64,000 bases of DNA, taken from contig CM067507.1 in NCBI GenBank assembly GCA_034509495.1, forward strand, positions 34,285,860 to 34,349,859, given 5' to 3'. Positions within the stretch are counted from its first letter, which is position 1. Each line of letters starts with the position of its first letter. Shown one piece after another: positions 22,288-33,836 of the stretch. Position numbers and translations under genes: made by a program. Origin of the DNA: Acestrorhynchus altus. Lineage: Eukaryota > Chordata > Actinopteri > Characiformes > Acestrorhynchidae. The notes beneath the pieces were generated by a model. The model was not told the origin of the DNA. It saw only the letters and a list, made by a program, of their open reading frames with translations, and made no database searches.

Positions 22288-23040
22288 TGCCGACCAAGGC
22301 TGGGTGCATGTCTGTGCGTCTGTATATGGGAAAGCAGAAGCACTTGTGTGTGTTTGCGTCTCTTTCTCTCTATAAAACCTTAATAAATGTATTTCTCGCG
22401 TCTGTGGTGAAGGTGACATTAATCACCTTCTTAGTAAGAACTTCCATTCCACCTTGAGAGCAGCTTGCCTCTTTTTATCAATATTAATGGTTCCCCCTCC
22501 TTACTTAGCCAAAGCTATTTCACACTTGGTTAGCTGGGGTATGAGAACCCTCTCTGGGGTGGTATATTTAGCAGGGGCTTCCTAAACATTTTCGAGATCC
22601 CTAATCACGGCGGCAAGCCTGCCATTGAAGGTAACAGGCTATGAAATTTCACACACGCCAGAAAATGAATTTATCTTCAGCTCCCTGTTTCAGATGGCCA
22701 CTCAACTCATCAACACCACTCGAGCAACACACGACGGCTCAAAGAGTTCGGACTGCTGAGTGGTCAGTAAGTGCACTCCGGCCCCGCTGGCTTTACGGGC
22801 TGCATTCAGACATGCAGGATTAGTGAGGGGCTTTAAAATGTACTGATTCATCGTGAAATAAGAGCACCAATGTTTACAGTTACATTCAAAACTGTAAACT
22901 CTCATATTTTATGTTCATGTAAAGTGACATTTCTAGTGTTGAGCTGCATGGCTTCTAGCTCAAATGAGCTCAAAGGATTTGCATATTTGAGTAAAGAACT
23001 AATCAGATATTAATGATTTATAACAGTAACAACAAATCAA
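22288..23040. other. Single-copy DNA, no gene seen
   Basis: No repeat recognised. Frames of about 60-86 codons lack domains. Composition and CpG retention around 22590-22810 are mildly suggestive of old conserved DNA. Confidence 0.35.
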
Positions 23041-23043
23041 GTC

Positions 23044-23064
23044 ATATATATATATATAAATTTT

Positions 23065-23099
<35 letters not shown>

Positions 23100-23104
23100 T
23101 TTTT
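23044..23104. repeat. (TA)n then (TTTA)n
   Basis: Short TA run followed by a TTTA run. Confidence 0.95.
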
Positions 23105-23281
23105 TACAAAATGTAGAAATAAAATAATTAAATCAGGTAAAATAAAACTCACATTTTCTCTGGATACTTTCACTCTATAACTGATCTAATTACTTATTTG
23201 GACATTTCAGTATACTTGGCCCACTTGGTTTTATCACCATCACTTTGTAACTGTCTGTTTTGTTACTTTCGCAAAACCTTG

Positions 23282-23338
23282 TTTTATTTATTTATTTATT
23301 TATTTATTTATTTGTTTGTTTGTTTATTTATTTATTTA
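23282..23338. repeat. (TTTA)n microsatellite
   Basis: TTTA units with a TTTG patch. Confidence 0.95.
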
Positions 23339-23822
23339 GCTAATACAGACCACGCCTGGAAGCCTGAACATAGAGGGCAACTCAAAAGGTTATTGGCCTG
23401 GAATTCAGAGCAGCTTCGTGGTGTGTGTGAAGCTGAGCCCCCCCCATAGCTGAAGTTATCCTTGGAGCAGTATGGAGGAGATGGTGGAGGTGGGTGTGAA
23501 GTTGCTTGTTGTGAAGGTGAAGTGAGACAGGAGAAGCGTAGGACATATATAGGGCTGAGGAGGAGGAGTTCAGGGTGTGGCCCTTCTCCCAAAATTATTG
23601 ATATATTGATGTATTTATTTATTTTCAACATAATTTGATTTTGGCAGTTGTTCTTTATGTTGTGGTTGGAACCCATTGACCAATGGACCAATAACATGTT
23701 AGCAAATGACAAAACAATCTTTTTACGTTGACATTGAGAATCATTTAGTTGTGATACAAGGTTTTAACATGACAGCAAAGAACCATTTACAACTTTTTTT
23801 AAATTATTTTGGCATTCAATTT

Positions 23823-23825
<3 letters not shown>
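23339..23825. other. Unassigned DNA
   Basis: No gene. Pieces with GGAGGAGATGGTGGAGGTGG are purine-rich but not periodic. Confidence 0.4.
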
Positions 23826-23887
<62 letters not shown>

Positions 23888-23890
23888 TCT
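23826..23890. repeat. (CT)n microsatellite
   Basis: Pure CT tract. The all-Ser/Leu frames reading through it are artefacts. Confidence 0.98.
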
Positions 23891-23924
23891 CAGTTTGCAT
23901 GATACAGGTCCATATACAGGAGTG

Positions 23925-24072
23925 TATCTCGACCTTCGTCCTGGAGGCACCCCTGCCCTACACAGTCCCTGTCTCTCTGAAAGTGCTTGTTAATGAGCTG
24001 AGTGATTGAAGGAGCAGCAGGGAAAGCACTAAAATGTGCATGCCTGGGTGCCTCTAGGACCAGGACTGAGTA
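23925..24072. mobile_element. M3 short MITE with inverted ends
   Basis: The left end reads CGTCCTGGAGGCACCCCTGC and the right end GCCTGGGTGCCTCTAGGACC, an imperfect inverted repeat of about 25 bases. The interior, about 95 bp, is non-coding. It resembles teleost hAT-type MITEs with GTCCTGGAGG ends, though the superfamily is not proven. Confidence 0.65.
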
Positions 24073-24604
24073 CAGGCACTGCGAATTCCTGTACATTTTA
24101 CACAATCAAGAGTTCCCAGCCAAACATATTTTTAGATTCCAAAAAGAGGACATGTCCGGGAGAAAGAGGACGTCCTTCCGTGGGGGAGTATGTGACTGAC
24201 TCATGAATAATCACTGCTCTGACTGGCTGGTTGACATCACTGCTGGGTATCACCCAGAAGCCACGTAGTATATCACTGAATACCAGAGCATATATCTTGG
24301 AATTGGCAAGATACAGTTTTCCATTCTAGGGCAGCTTTAATGCAGCTTTAAAATGTAATTTTAATATAATACTGATAGTAATCAATCTGACTTTGTTTTT
24401 AATGTAATTGGATTACATTACTTTTTGGTCTGTAGCTGTAATGTAATACAGGCACCTAATTCTGTATCCTGATTATGTTACATATATTCCATTTCTGCCC
24501 CACCCTCCATTATCGCTGCTGCCCACACACATTAGCCATTCACATAAACATTGTCTGTACTACAGGACAGCCAACACAGTATCACTGCATGTCAGCCAGC
24601 TGAT
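24073..24604. other. Unassigned DNA
   Basis: It contains AAGAGGACATGTCCGGGAGA near 24143 and a TGTAATTGGATTACATTACT segment near 24400 of the kind found in old fish repeats. Neither is assigned to a family. Confidence 0.4.
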
Positions 24605-25080
24605 ATATGGAAGTGATTGCAAAATAAGGAGTTTATTGGGGAAAACTTGCTCCAGAACTTTGTTGGGCCTCGAGCCTGGATACAAGATGAGATCCAGTCG
24701 GGCATGGAGTCGTACAGGGTCAGTATGGTACCCTGCAGCACATTTACCCACAGATGTTGCAGCTGGAGCTGTAGATCCTGCATACTTGCTGTGTGTGTGG
24801 GAACAATATCCTGCTGAAAAATGGCCCCAGAATGTCCTGCACATATTGCTGAGCTGTTAGTGTCCCTTGTATCACTACCAGGGGTGTCCCAGATTATCAC
24901 AGCACCATTTGGGCCATACGCAAAGTCAACCATCATCAGATCCCAAAGAGATCTTGGACATTTCCAGTTTGTAGCAGTCCAGGTTTTCCACTCATGGCAA
25001 AGATGACAGTGACTAGCTTTCAACAGCAGGACACAGGACAATGTGATACCACATCTCCATCTTCAAAAGTGCTGAATGGG
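24605..25080 (-). pseudogene. Tc1/mariner transposase remnant
   Basis: The minus strand carries an open frame of about 149 codons (24592-25041). It includes GAIFQQDIVPTHTASMQDL, matching the family block FQQDNA.PH.A in which the catalytic aspartate is kept but the downstream asparagine is isoleucine. It ends LYDSMPDWISSCIQARGPT, typical of the C-terminus of one teleost Tc1 subfamily. The DNA-binding domain and the first catalytic residue are not recognisable, and the segment between has lost the usual SPDLSPIEHLW block. A dead copy despite the surviving frame. Same subfamily as the remnant at 13.5-14.1 kb. Confidence 0.8.
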
Positions 25081-25187
25081 AAAAATGTCTCCCAGCGTGT
25101 CATAGAGGCATGTCCCGAATTCAATGTTATTAGTGAATAGTCAAGAACATCTTCCACTCCTCTAGGAAGGACTTAAACTAGAGGCTG

Positions 25188-25575
25188 GAACATTGCTGTG
25201 AGGATGTTACGGGAGAAGGCCTTACGCCAGAAGATCACTGGTCAGAAGGCCATCAGTGAGTCCAGGTACTGAGATTGGCTGGTCATTTCTGATCACAAAT
25301 GCTCCAAAAACGCTGACCACAAAATCTCCAACAGCAGTTCCACTGCTCTGCACTCCATTGTTCAATAGTGGGGGATTATTTATCTCTCAACCCGACACTT
25401 GGCATTGGACATGGTGACCTTAGCCTCATGTGCAGCTGCGGCACAGCATCCCATTCTGTTGGCAATGCTTCTCTTTAGAGATCATACAAGCTGTGTGTAA
25501 TGCAGCAATGGGTGCACAATAAACTAGCTGAATTCACTAATTAGAAGGGCTGTCTGGATACGAAAACACACTGAC
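25188..25575 (+). mobile_element. M1 MITE, most of the element
   Basis: It runs from GGAACATTGCTGTGAGGATG through CAGCAGTTCCACTGCTCTGC and TGTTGGCAATGCTTCTCTTT to GAATTCACTAATTAGAAGGG. The right inverted repeat is eroded. Confidence 0.7.
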
Positions 25576-26344
25576 TGAGGAGATAAATCGTATAAATTAA
25601 GGCTGTTGCACAGCTACTCTGCCTTCAGAGAGACTACGTTCGAAAAGGATTCAGAGAGGGAGAAATCGTCTGTCTGAGACGGCCCTCAGTGTGGTTGTGA
25701 CGTGATGAATGGTACTTAAATTGGAAATGATCTCAGTGACTTCAGGCACTGGCCAGGGTGCATGGGATGCATTTCCTTTCATTATCAGCCTGCATTATAT
25801 CCAGTGTCTGGTCCAGTCAGTCTGGCCTTTCTATAACCAGTATCTGCATTCTCCCATCCTGCTCAGTTCTTCCCCTGCTGTACTCGTCCCTCACCACCCC
25901 CTGACACGGGCCCGCCACCAGGATGTATGCATTCACAATTCAATCTCCATCTCTAAATGAAACATTCAGCCCCATCGTCTGGGTCCTAACCTTGGAGAGC
26001 AGAGTGAAACCAGAAAGGGCACGGAATGCGAGGAATATACTTACAATCCAAATCAGGGCCAACAAAGTTTCTCACTCCAGCACATGAATATAAATGGACA
26101 TTCTGAGAGAGGAAGACAAAAAGACTTGGGGGATGGCAGCTGAATTCTTTTCCACCAGTACATTCGGACAGAATGAGGTCCATCTTTTTAGCGATAAGGC
26201 CAGGCCTTTCTAAAAGTCATAATGTAAAGTGACAGCAAAGAAAGAATGTGTAAAATTGTCAGGAACTATTTGTTTGTCCATTTTAATGTATGGATGACAA
26301 TAAACCCCATGAGACCATCTGTTCTAATGACTGTGCAACAAATA
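25576..26344. other. Unassigned DNA
   Basis: No gene or recognised repeat. Confidence 0.4.
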
Positions 26345-26365
26345 ATTTAGCATCATATTAGAATC

Positions 26366-26625
26366 GCATACAGACTCTGAGTGATCAGAGAGAGGGGGCG
26401 GGGCTGATGCTCAACCTGCATACAGACTCTGACTGATCAGAGAGAGGGGGCGGAGCTGATGTTCAACCTGCATACAGACTCTGACTGATCAGAGAGAGGG
26501 GGCGGGGCTGATGTTCAACCTGCACACAGGCTCTGACTGATCAGAGAGAGGGGGCGGGGCTGATGTTCAACCTGCATACAGGCTCTGACTGATCAGAGAG
26601 AGGGGGCGGAGCTAATGACATCACT
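26366..26625 (+). repeat. 52-bp GC-box minisatellite, 5 units
   Basis: Units begin at 26366, 26418, 26470, 26522 and 26574, all exactly 52 bp apart and differing by only a few bases (GGGGCGGGGC versus GGGGCGGAGC; CATACAGACT versus CACACAGGCT). The near identity implies recent expansion or gene conversion. Confidence 0.95.
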
Positions 26626-27043
26626 GACCCAGATATTGGGTTATATAGGAACGTGAGAAAGGATAAGCTGTTGGCTTTGTTTCTTTGCTCATATGGTGTT
26701 CTAATTTCAAAATAAAAGTCCTGCAAAGGGATAATACTGATACATTCAGGCTTATTTTTTAAAGAGCCTATTTTTATAAATATGCTTGTCAGTCTATTCA
26801 TTACAAATAACTCACCAAAAAGATTGCATTTTTAGCTGAAAAACACTCTGGATGATCAATTTCTAAAAGAATGTCTGAGATGTTTTAAGTCCTTATGAGC
26901 AGAACATCTCACAATAATTGAAGGCTCAAGTAAATTTTTGATCAAAACATGGTTAAATACAAATCAAATGAAGACCAACTTGAATAGCCTTGAATCTCCT
27001 GAAAGTGATCAGGCATATGTGACTGTCTCTTATAAAAAAAAAA

Positions 27044-27074
27044 ATATATATGTATATATATATATATATATATA
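27044..27074. repeat. (TA)n microsatellite
   Basis: Direct reading after a poly-A run. Confidence 0.95.
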
Positions 27075-27108
27075 ACTTTAGTTTTTATGGCTAGGGCTCT
27101 AAAGAATA

Positions 27109-28289
27109 AATACACTACTTACCCCCCCCAACACCAACACCACCACATCATACAGCGTGAGTGTGTGCTGTTTCTTGATTCACTCAGATTCAATCTTTCA
27201 AATTCTATCTTCTGATATACCATCCAGCATGCTCTTCTGATATCAGCCCCATCAATACTGATATGCTATCTTCATTCGACACATCAGTGCAGAATTTCTC
27301 TTATGTATGGATATCTGTGTGTGTAGACTTCCGAACCGGAACTATCCGTATTATTAAAATGATTTGAGTGAACCAAAGGATGTCATAAACCATGCTGGAA
27401 GTGGGAATTATGAGAAGAATGCAAAGGAAATCATGAGAGCTGGAGGACACCCATGAGTCTTTGATGTGCGAGGACACCACGGGCTGATGCTTTATTACCG
27501 TATCAGGCAACATTATCGAGACGCTGAAACCGGGAAGGAGTACGATAAAAGCAGATAAGGACTATTATCCCGGAGCCTGTTTTTATGTTGAGCTACCAGC
27601 AACCCCATTTGCGTTTAAGATATATACTCCTGCTCTCCAGCTGAGCATGAAATGGAGTTTGCTAGACTAAGCATTCAGCTACAATCTATCCAAAAAATTC
27701 AATTTGACTTTCACTATTTCAGGCAATTCATATACGGCATAAAAAACGAGGAGAGCAGAGGCCGAGGACGACTGCATGTGACGGCGGTTGGCATTATTTT
27801 GAAGCTGCTGGATTTCACAGCTCTCCCCGTTGTTAACACAGTTCATACAGAGCATCTCATCTTCTCAAAGAACCCAAATGCAGAGTAGTTAACCGCTTCC
27901 CCAAAAGCCCCCAGGCTGACTCCCAAATAACCCACCGCAAACCACTTCGCACAATATCGCCCGCACTCAGAATGAGACACCGTGTGCTGTGGAGATGTGC
28001 ACGCAGCCAAATAAACAGACACTAAAGATCATCAGTCTCAGGATAATGTGACGCGTTTTGTACACGGATATAAAAATTCAGCCTTAGTGCGCTGACTGCG
28101 ATCTGAATCCCAGAGCTGACGTCCATCGTCCTGCCGCTAAGCAGCGCTGTTTCAGAGACATTCGCCCAAAATGCACTGATACCACGTCAGTTCAGTCCAG
28201 TTAAATATCTTATTTTATTCTGGTTTATTAACAGACTGGTAACGTCTGTAATTCCTCTCTGGAATAAATGTTCATTCTGTGCCATTTGG
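27109..28289. other. Single-copy DNA, candidate conserved island at 27600-28150
   Basis: No repeats recognised. 27600-28150 keeps CpGs (GGACGACTGCATGTGACGGC, TGCGATCTG, GTGACGCG). The 78-codon plus frame at 27652 has no known domain. A regulatory role is guessed from composition only. Confidence 0.3.
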
Positions 28290-28870
28290 TTCTTTAAGAT
28301 TCAGTTCAAATTAGTTTGATTAAGTTCGATTTAACTTAATTTAAGTTCAGTTGAATTCCATCTGATTCAATTCAGTTCCATTTATTTCCATTCACTTCAC
28401 TTTAATTTAGTTTGATTTGGTTTAGTTCAATTTGGTTTTAGTTCTGTTTAGTTCAATCCAATTCAGTTTAATTCAGTTCAGTTCAGTTTGATTTAGTTCA
28501 ATTCAGTTTGGTCCAATTTCAGTTCAGTTCAGATTACTTTAGTTTAGTTCAATTTTTGTTTTGTTCAATTTAGTTCATTTCAATTTATTTTGGTTCAGTT
28601 TGATTCAGTTCAGTTCAGTTTGATTCAGTTCAATTTAGTTTGATTCAGTCCAGTTCACTTTGATTCAATTCACTTCACTTTGATTTAATCCAATTCACTT
28701 TGATTCAATTCAGTTCACTTTGATTCAGTCCAGTTCAGTTTGATTCAGTTCAGTTCAGTTGGACTCAGTTCAGTTCAGTTTGATTCAGTTCAGTTCAGCT
28801 GGACTCAGTTCAGTTCAGTTTGATTCAGTTCAGTTCAGCTGAGTTTAATATACTTCAATTGCATTAAAGT
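28290..28870 (+). repeat. TTCAG-based degenerate satellite-like block
   Basis: Pentamer TTCAG/TTTGA variants fill about 580 bp. From 28741 the basic 20-mer alternates TGATTCAGTTCAGTTCAGTT with GGACTCAGTTCAGTTCAGTT, giving an exact 40-bp higher-order period over 100 bases. The left half is more diverged. Confidence 0.88.
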
Positions 28871-29323
28871 TCAAATCAGGTCAATTCCATTTCATTGTAT
28901 AATTTTCTTTATGCACAATTATCATCTGGCATAAAGTCCATTCTTTTCATTACCATTTGATTCTCTAAAGTTCAGTTCAGTTATTTTCACTTCACTTTAG
29001 TTTAGGTCAATTAATTCTCATGTGATTTAATTCCTTTAGGTTCAGATAAGCTCACTGATGTCAGTGTTTAAGGGTCTGAATATGAATTTTATTTTACACT
29101 GTTTTTGCACAAATGGAAAACAGACTCAAACCCAGTGATACAAAACACGTCTCTCTGCAAACAGATAAATAATTAAGCTGTAACTGTGAATTGAATTTAA
29201 ACAGTATAAGAAAATCTCTTACAACAACATCCTTCTACATAGAACAATAATTCCACAATGTGAGGGGGTGGGAGACTCCAGGGCATGTTTTCAGTGTGTT
29301 TAGTTATGGAGCAAAACTGCCAC
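28871..29323. other. Unassigned DNA
   Basis: It contains weak extensions of the TTCAG block near 28965-29050; otherwise no feature. Confidence 0.4.
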
Positions 29324-29325
29324 AT

Positions 29326-29380
<55 letters not shown>
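29324..29380. repeat. (TTTA)n microsatellite
   Basis: Pure TTTA tract. Confidence 0.97.
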
Positions 29381-30350
29381 CTGAGTTCAGACTTTATATT
29401 TTATGATCCTGCATGAAGAATATTCTTTAAAGGGAACACTTATGCACATGTTCTCCTGGGAAAGGACCTTAATGTCCATGTTGGGTTCAAGTGGGCCTTA
29501 GTTTCTTAGAAGTGAGTATCTGTCTGTCTGTCTGTCTATGTGTGTGTGAATCTGGACACTCTGTCTGGACACTGACCCATTAAATAGCATTGTATCCTTG
29601 TACTGTATAACACTTCTTTCTTGGTGCTTCCATGTCCTTTCACGAGCTGCTGTAGCATCAGGCCAGTGAAGCGTGAACTGAAGGGATTTGCCCTTAAATC
29701 CACTCGTATAGCCTTGTGAAAATGGCCTCTAATCGCGTCCAGTGCGGAAAAACTCCTCACACATCCCACACTGCAGCCCAATTTCATGATATCTGAGGAG
29801 GGCCAATCGGAGAATGGTGGCATGTACCTCATCCATCAGGACTGAAATCCATTGTTGAGACAGAGGTGCATGTGTACCTTCAGGCAGGGAACTGTGCTGG
29901 AAGTGAATTAGTATTGTTTGCAACTTTTTTTTAACTGGTCCACCGTGCTGTCCGTCAGATCTACATTTAAGGTGTAAACGACCCCTCGCGATTGAATTAG
30001 TTTGATGGTCAGCCTGGCCTGACCTCCTCAGAGAGCTGTAATTAAAAAAAAAACACTATGTAACATTATTCTCCTTTAATGTTGGACAAACAGCGGTCAG
30101 TGCCCTGGCACCCAGGCTGTGAGGCAGTACAGAGGCACCCATAAATATTCTGCTGCCCGCAGATGTTGTTTTATTAAAGGTCAAAGAGACTTTGAAACAT
30201 GTTTGGCCCTGAAATAACAATTCAATTGCTTTCCCTCCCATCTAGAGTGTGTTTATCCCAGCATGTTAAAGTCATCAAGTTTTTGTAAAAACAAAACAAG
30301 CAGGAGGGATCTAAGCCCCAGGGTAGGTATTATTAATGGGGTCACACATT

Positions 30351-30353
<3 letters not shown>
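29381..30353. other. Single-copy DNA, candidate conserved island at 29940-30250
   Basis: 29520-29545 is a short TCTG/TGTG tract. 29940-30250 has A/T-core motifs (GTAATTAAAA, AACAATTCAATTGC) and AGGTCAAAGAGACTTTGAAA, with no repeat signature. No gene is supported. Conservation is not tested. Confidence 0.3.

Positions 30354-30438
<85 letters not shown>
30354..30438. repeat. (CA)n microsatellite, 42 units
   Basis: Pure CA over about 85 bases, the longest CA tract in the window. Confidence 0.98.
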
Positions 30439-30439
<1 letters not shown>

Positions 30440-30768
30440 GCCTTGTGTCACTGTGCCGTTAGTAACTAGCAGGAGGGATCAATGAAATGTTTAATGAACA
30501 TGGATCTGTGAATTAAGCAACGCTATGGGCCAGAATTCATTTACAGCTGTCAATGCAGAGCACGTTAGCCAATCATTCAAACCCCATAGCTCCAGCCTGA
30601 TGCTGCATAATGACAGGTCACTGGGTTTGAGTTAAAGTATGGTAATGACGAGGGAGTTCAAACCAGTTAAATCAAGATTCGTTTGGGTCGGCGCGGAAAC
30701 GGTATGCAGATGCGGCCCAAAGCAGCCGCTCTGAGACCCTTTAAAGGATGTGGTCTCAGTGCTTGTGA

Positions 30769-31104
30769 GCAAAATCACTGCTCAAAATGGTTCTGGAGGC
30801 AGCTGAGGCAGAACAAATGCAACTGGTTCAGAGAACAAACAATTAAAATAACAGAACCAAGCAGAACTTGTGTATCTGCACTGCAGAGATGTTTATGTGG
30901 ATTAAAGGTGTGCAATTCATTTTTTATAAGAAATGATTTTTATTTAGTGTTGATATAGAAACTGTCAGGAACACTAGAATTGTAGTGGAATTGTTCTCTG
31001 AGGATGCTCTGTGTACTGGTTATTTTAATTGGTTATTCTTTGAACCAGTTGCATTTGTTGTGCCTCAGAGCTGCTTTCAGAACTGTTATAAGTAGTGATT
31101 TTGC
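30769..31104. mobile_element. Foldback MITE with about 90-bp inverted arms
   Basis: The left arm 30769-30858 (GCAAAATCACTGCTC, then GCAGAACAAATGCAACTGGT, then CAATTAAAATAACAG) is the imperfect reverse complement of 31014-31104 (GGTTATTTTAATTGG, then ACCAGTTGCATTTGTTGTGC, then AGTGATTTTGC). The 155-base spacer is non-coding. Transcripts could fold into a long hairpin. Terminal target duplications were not identified. Confidence 0.8.
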
Positions 31105-31185
31105 ATGAAGGGCCTAAATCTAATCCTAGGAAAGCTCCGGAGTGGTTAGTTGGTGGTGAGAATGTGATCCGACCCAACTATCAGG

Positions 31186-31188
<3 letters not shown>

Positions 31189-31247
<59 letters not shown>
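31189..31247. repeat. (GA)n microsatellite
   Basis: Pure GA tract. Confidence 0.98.
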
Positions 31248-31250
<3 letters not shown>

Positions 31251-31575
31251 ACTCCATTGAGCTCAATGGCTCTGCAGATGTAGTTTAAGCTGCTGCACCG
31301 GTCAGATAATCACTACAGCTATGAACAAACACCATCTCCATCACAGCTCCATGTTAAGCTGCACAGTGGTCCAGAATTCAGATTCTTCTGCTCTATTTAC
31401 TTTCTTGCTCCGTCCTAAACATGTCTGACCAATGGAGAGAGCATTGTTACATGGTCTGTTGTGATGCATTTTGGTGTGCTTTGATTTTTCCTTGTGTGAA
31501 AAAAATCCAAACCATCTGGAAAACGTTCCAAGTTCACAAAATCGGTAAATTATTTGAACCAAAGCAAATGAACTA

Positions 31576-31720
31576 CATGCATCTCAGAAAATTGGAATGT
31601 TGTGAAAAAGATAGTTTCATTACATGTAAAGTGACTCATTTCCTACCTTTTTAGCTGTTTATCAAATTACAAATCAGTATCAACATGAAAACAAAATCTT
31701 GAAAAACTTGAAATATGTCT
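31576..31720. mobile_element. Degraded DNA-transposon end
   Basis: ATGCATCTCAGAAAATTGGA then ATGTTGTGAAAAAGATAGTT resembles the end of a widespread fish element that begins CATCTCAGAAAATTAGAAT. The rest is too degraded to follow. Confidence 0.45.
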
Positions 31721-31793
31721 CTTTAAATGTAATGAATATAAAATATATGTCAGTTAAAATGTTTGAAATACATTATGAGCAAGTATCTCCCGC

Positions 31794-31795
<2 letters not shown>

Positions 31796-31860
<65 letters not shown>
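31796..31860. repeat. (CA)n microsatellite
   Basis: CA tract with a TA interruption near 31828. Confidence 0.98.
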
Positions 31861-31862
<2 letters not shown>

Positions 31863-32990
31863 CAAGGTCCAGTAACTTAGACCTGCTTAAAGCCCCCCAG
31901 CAACAACATTCTAACCATGGTGGACGACACCGTGTCCCCAAGTGTCCTCTTTTTTCAACTCACATTTCATATGCAAGACTCGACTTGGAGCCGACACTCA
32001 CTGTTACTTTAGATGTCTAAGTTGCAGACGTGCACCCCAGAAACTCGGCTCGGACATCCTATAAACTCACGCTCCAAAGCATTGAGGCTGGACTCCAATG
32101 AAGCAACTTCCGAACTTCTCCGCTGGAACATCACATTCAATAACAAACAACTTAAACTCTTAAAAAGGTTCAAACAGTATTTCAAGACACACAATAAACA
32201 TGCAAATTCTCTGTCAGATTTTTATTTTTTTTTGGCTTATCGCAACTGGGAGGCCTTTTCCAGACAATCTAACTCACTGTTTGATTTAAAGTCTTTGACC
32301 CGACAGTTCTCTGTATGCTTACTGATAAAAACAGACAAGAACGAGTTCCATATTACCCAGATCATCCGGAGGCAGCATATCGCCTCCACACACACCACTG
32401 CAGTGTGTTCCACTTAGTTCTCAGACAGACAACAATTATTGGGAACAGCCCTTATTTCCCTAATAGCAAATATTGAATTTCTCCCCCAATTCCTTTTTTC
32501 TCCAGGAAAAAAAAGCCTTCCTCAAGGGTACTAAATCAAATTGTTTTCCCTCTTGCATTTCTTCATTAAAGAAAGTCAACAAAACCTTATCAGTGCTCTG
32601 CATTCCCCACCATTTGAGCGTAGATAATTGATTGTGTTAGGAAGGCATTCGGTATTGGATGTGCATTACATTAATGGTAAGAGAAGGAGATGCAGCACTC
32701 AATGAGGTTTACCTTGAGGGAGGGCAGTAGAAGGAGACACTGTGTCCTGAATCAGACCCTGTTTGAGAAATAATAGACTTAAATATAGGATGTCAGTCAT
32801 TTTTCATAAGTAGCCTTTGATTATTCAAAAGTAAACGATGGACTCTCTAGTTGATGTTGGTTGCTAGGTTACATACAACATTCAAATTGCAATGCCAGTG
32901 GGGATTCATGAGACCATGAGCAGTGGTGGCTCAAACTGTATTCACTCACATAAGCAAATAAAACTATTCACCTAAAAATTAGAGAATCTA
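31861..32990. other. Unassigned DNA
   Basis: A 134-codon plus frame (32013-32417) has no recognised domain and no splice or initiation context that decides for a gene. No repeat is recognised. Confidence 0.4.
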
Positions 32991-33715
32991 ATTCTAAATT
33001 AGAAACTGGTATTTTCATAGTTTGACATACTTTTATTAACCAAAACATCTGATTATTTTCAGCAGATCCTCTGCTACTCAAGTTTCTTTTGAGATGTAAA
33101 AAAAAATATGTTTAGATATTTTAGGTATTTGTGTGATTTTTAGCCTGGTTTCATCAAAAATTTACTGCAATGTACTAAAAATGTACAACAAAACAATTGT
33201 TTTGTATTTTTTGTTGATAAGGACTAAAATACTTCTCACTATCTTGAAAATCCTTTTGGAACTTGATCATCCAAGTGATGATTCAGTGTTTTTAAGCTGA
33301 AAATGTAATATGTTTGATGAGTTATTAACAACGATCAGATTGAAAATGATATTTATAATAATACGTTCTTGACAGTGGTCCAAATAAAATAAATAATAAT
33401 AAAAAAAACAGCCCAACAACCTGAATGTCATTTTTGTTTTTTTTATGAATGCATCAGTATTAGCCTGGCTCAGGACTTTTATTCTGAAATTTGAACTCTG
33501 TGTGAGCAAAGAAAGAATGCAAACCGGGATTTAAAAGCTGTTTCTGGACTGGATTACTTTCTGATGGTTCATCACAAAATGATGGTGATGACACAGTGGT
33601 TTGATAAGGTCTTATAGTTTATTATGATGTATATCATGTCTGTAGGTTATGCTGATCCTGAAATACGAAGCATGTAACTGCCCACAAAGTGCGGATCTCG
33701 GGTTCTGACACTACA
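32991..33715 (-). mobile_element. PBN copy F, minisatellite deleted
   Basis: Minus-orientation order: eroded terminus, TTTGACATAC, GATTATTTTCAGCAGATCCT, TTCATCAAAAATTTACTG, AGGACTAAAATACTTCTCAC, GACAGTGGTCCAAATAAAAT, GGACTTTTATTCTGAAATTT, then directly GGGATTTAAAAGCTGTTTCT, ATCATGTCTGTAGGTTATGC, CATGTAACTGCCCACAAAGT, GGATCTCGGGTTCTGACA. The GC-box part is missing. Confidence 0.78.
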
Positions 33716-33836
33716 GCATGATACACTGTCCAGTGAGAGACCTTTAGTAGGCCGGGCATGGTTGGACCTTTGGTAAGTTCAGGAGTTGTTTTCTGGTGCT
33801 CTATTAATTTGTGCTACCTTCTTAAAACATGTTATT

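Larger units (their letters stand above)
26345..27108 (+). mobile_element. PBN copy D with five minisatellite units
   Basis: The left arm is lost; the copy starts in the minisatellite. It continues ACATCACTGACCCAGATATT, AATAAAAGTCCTGCAAAGGG, ATAAATATGCTTGTCAGTCT, TTTTGATCAAAACATGG and TGAATCTCCTGAAAGTGATC. After a TA tract (27044-27074) it ends TGGCTAGGGCTCTAAAGAAT (terminus ATAA for TTAA). Non-coding. Confidence 0.8.

Noticed and set aside
24592..25041. Intact Tc1 transposase gene
   Set aside because: The frame covers only the C-terminal part, key blocks are missing or altered, and the N-terminal domain is absent.
30354..30438. CRISPR-like or array locus from regular repetition
   Set aside because: It is a pure CA microsatellite with no spacers, in a vertebrate-type genome.
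32013..32417. 134-codon plus-strand frame as a gene
   Set aside because: Lysine/asparagine-rich AT-driven frame with no domain recognised.
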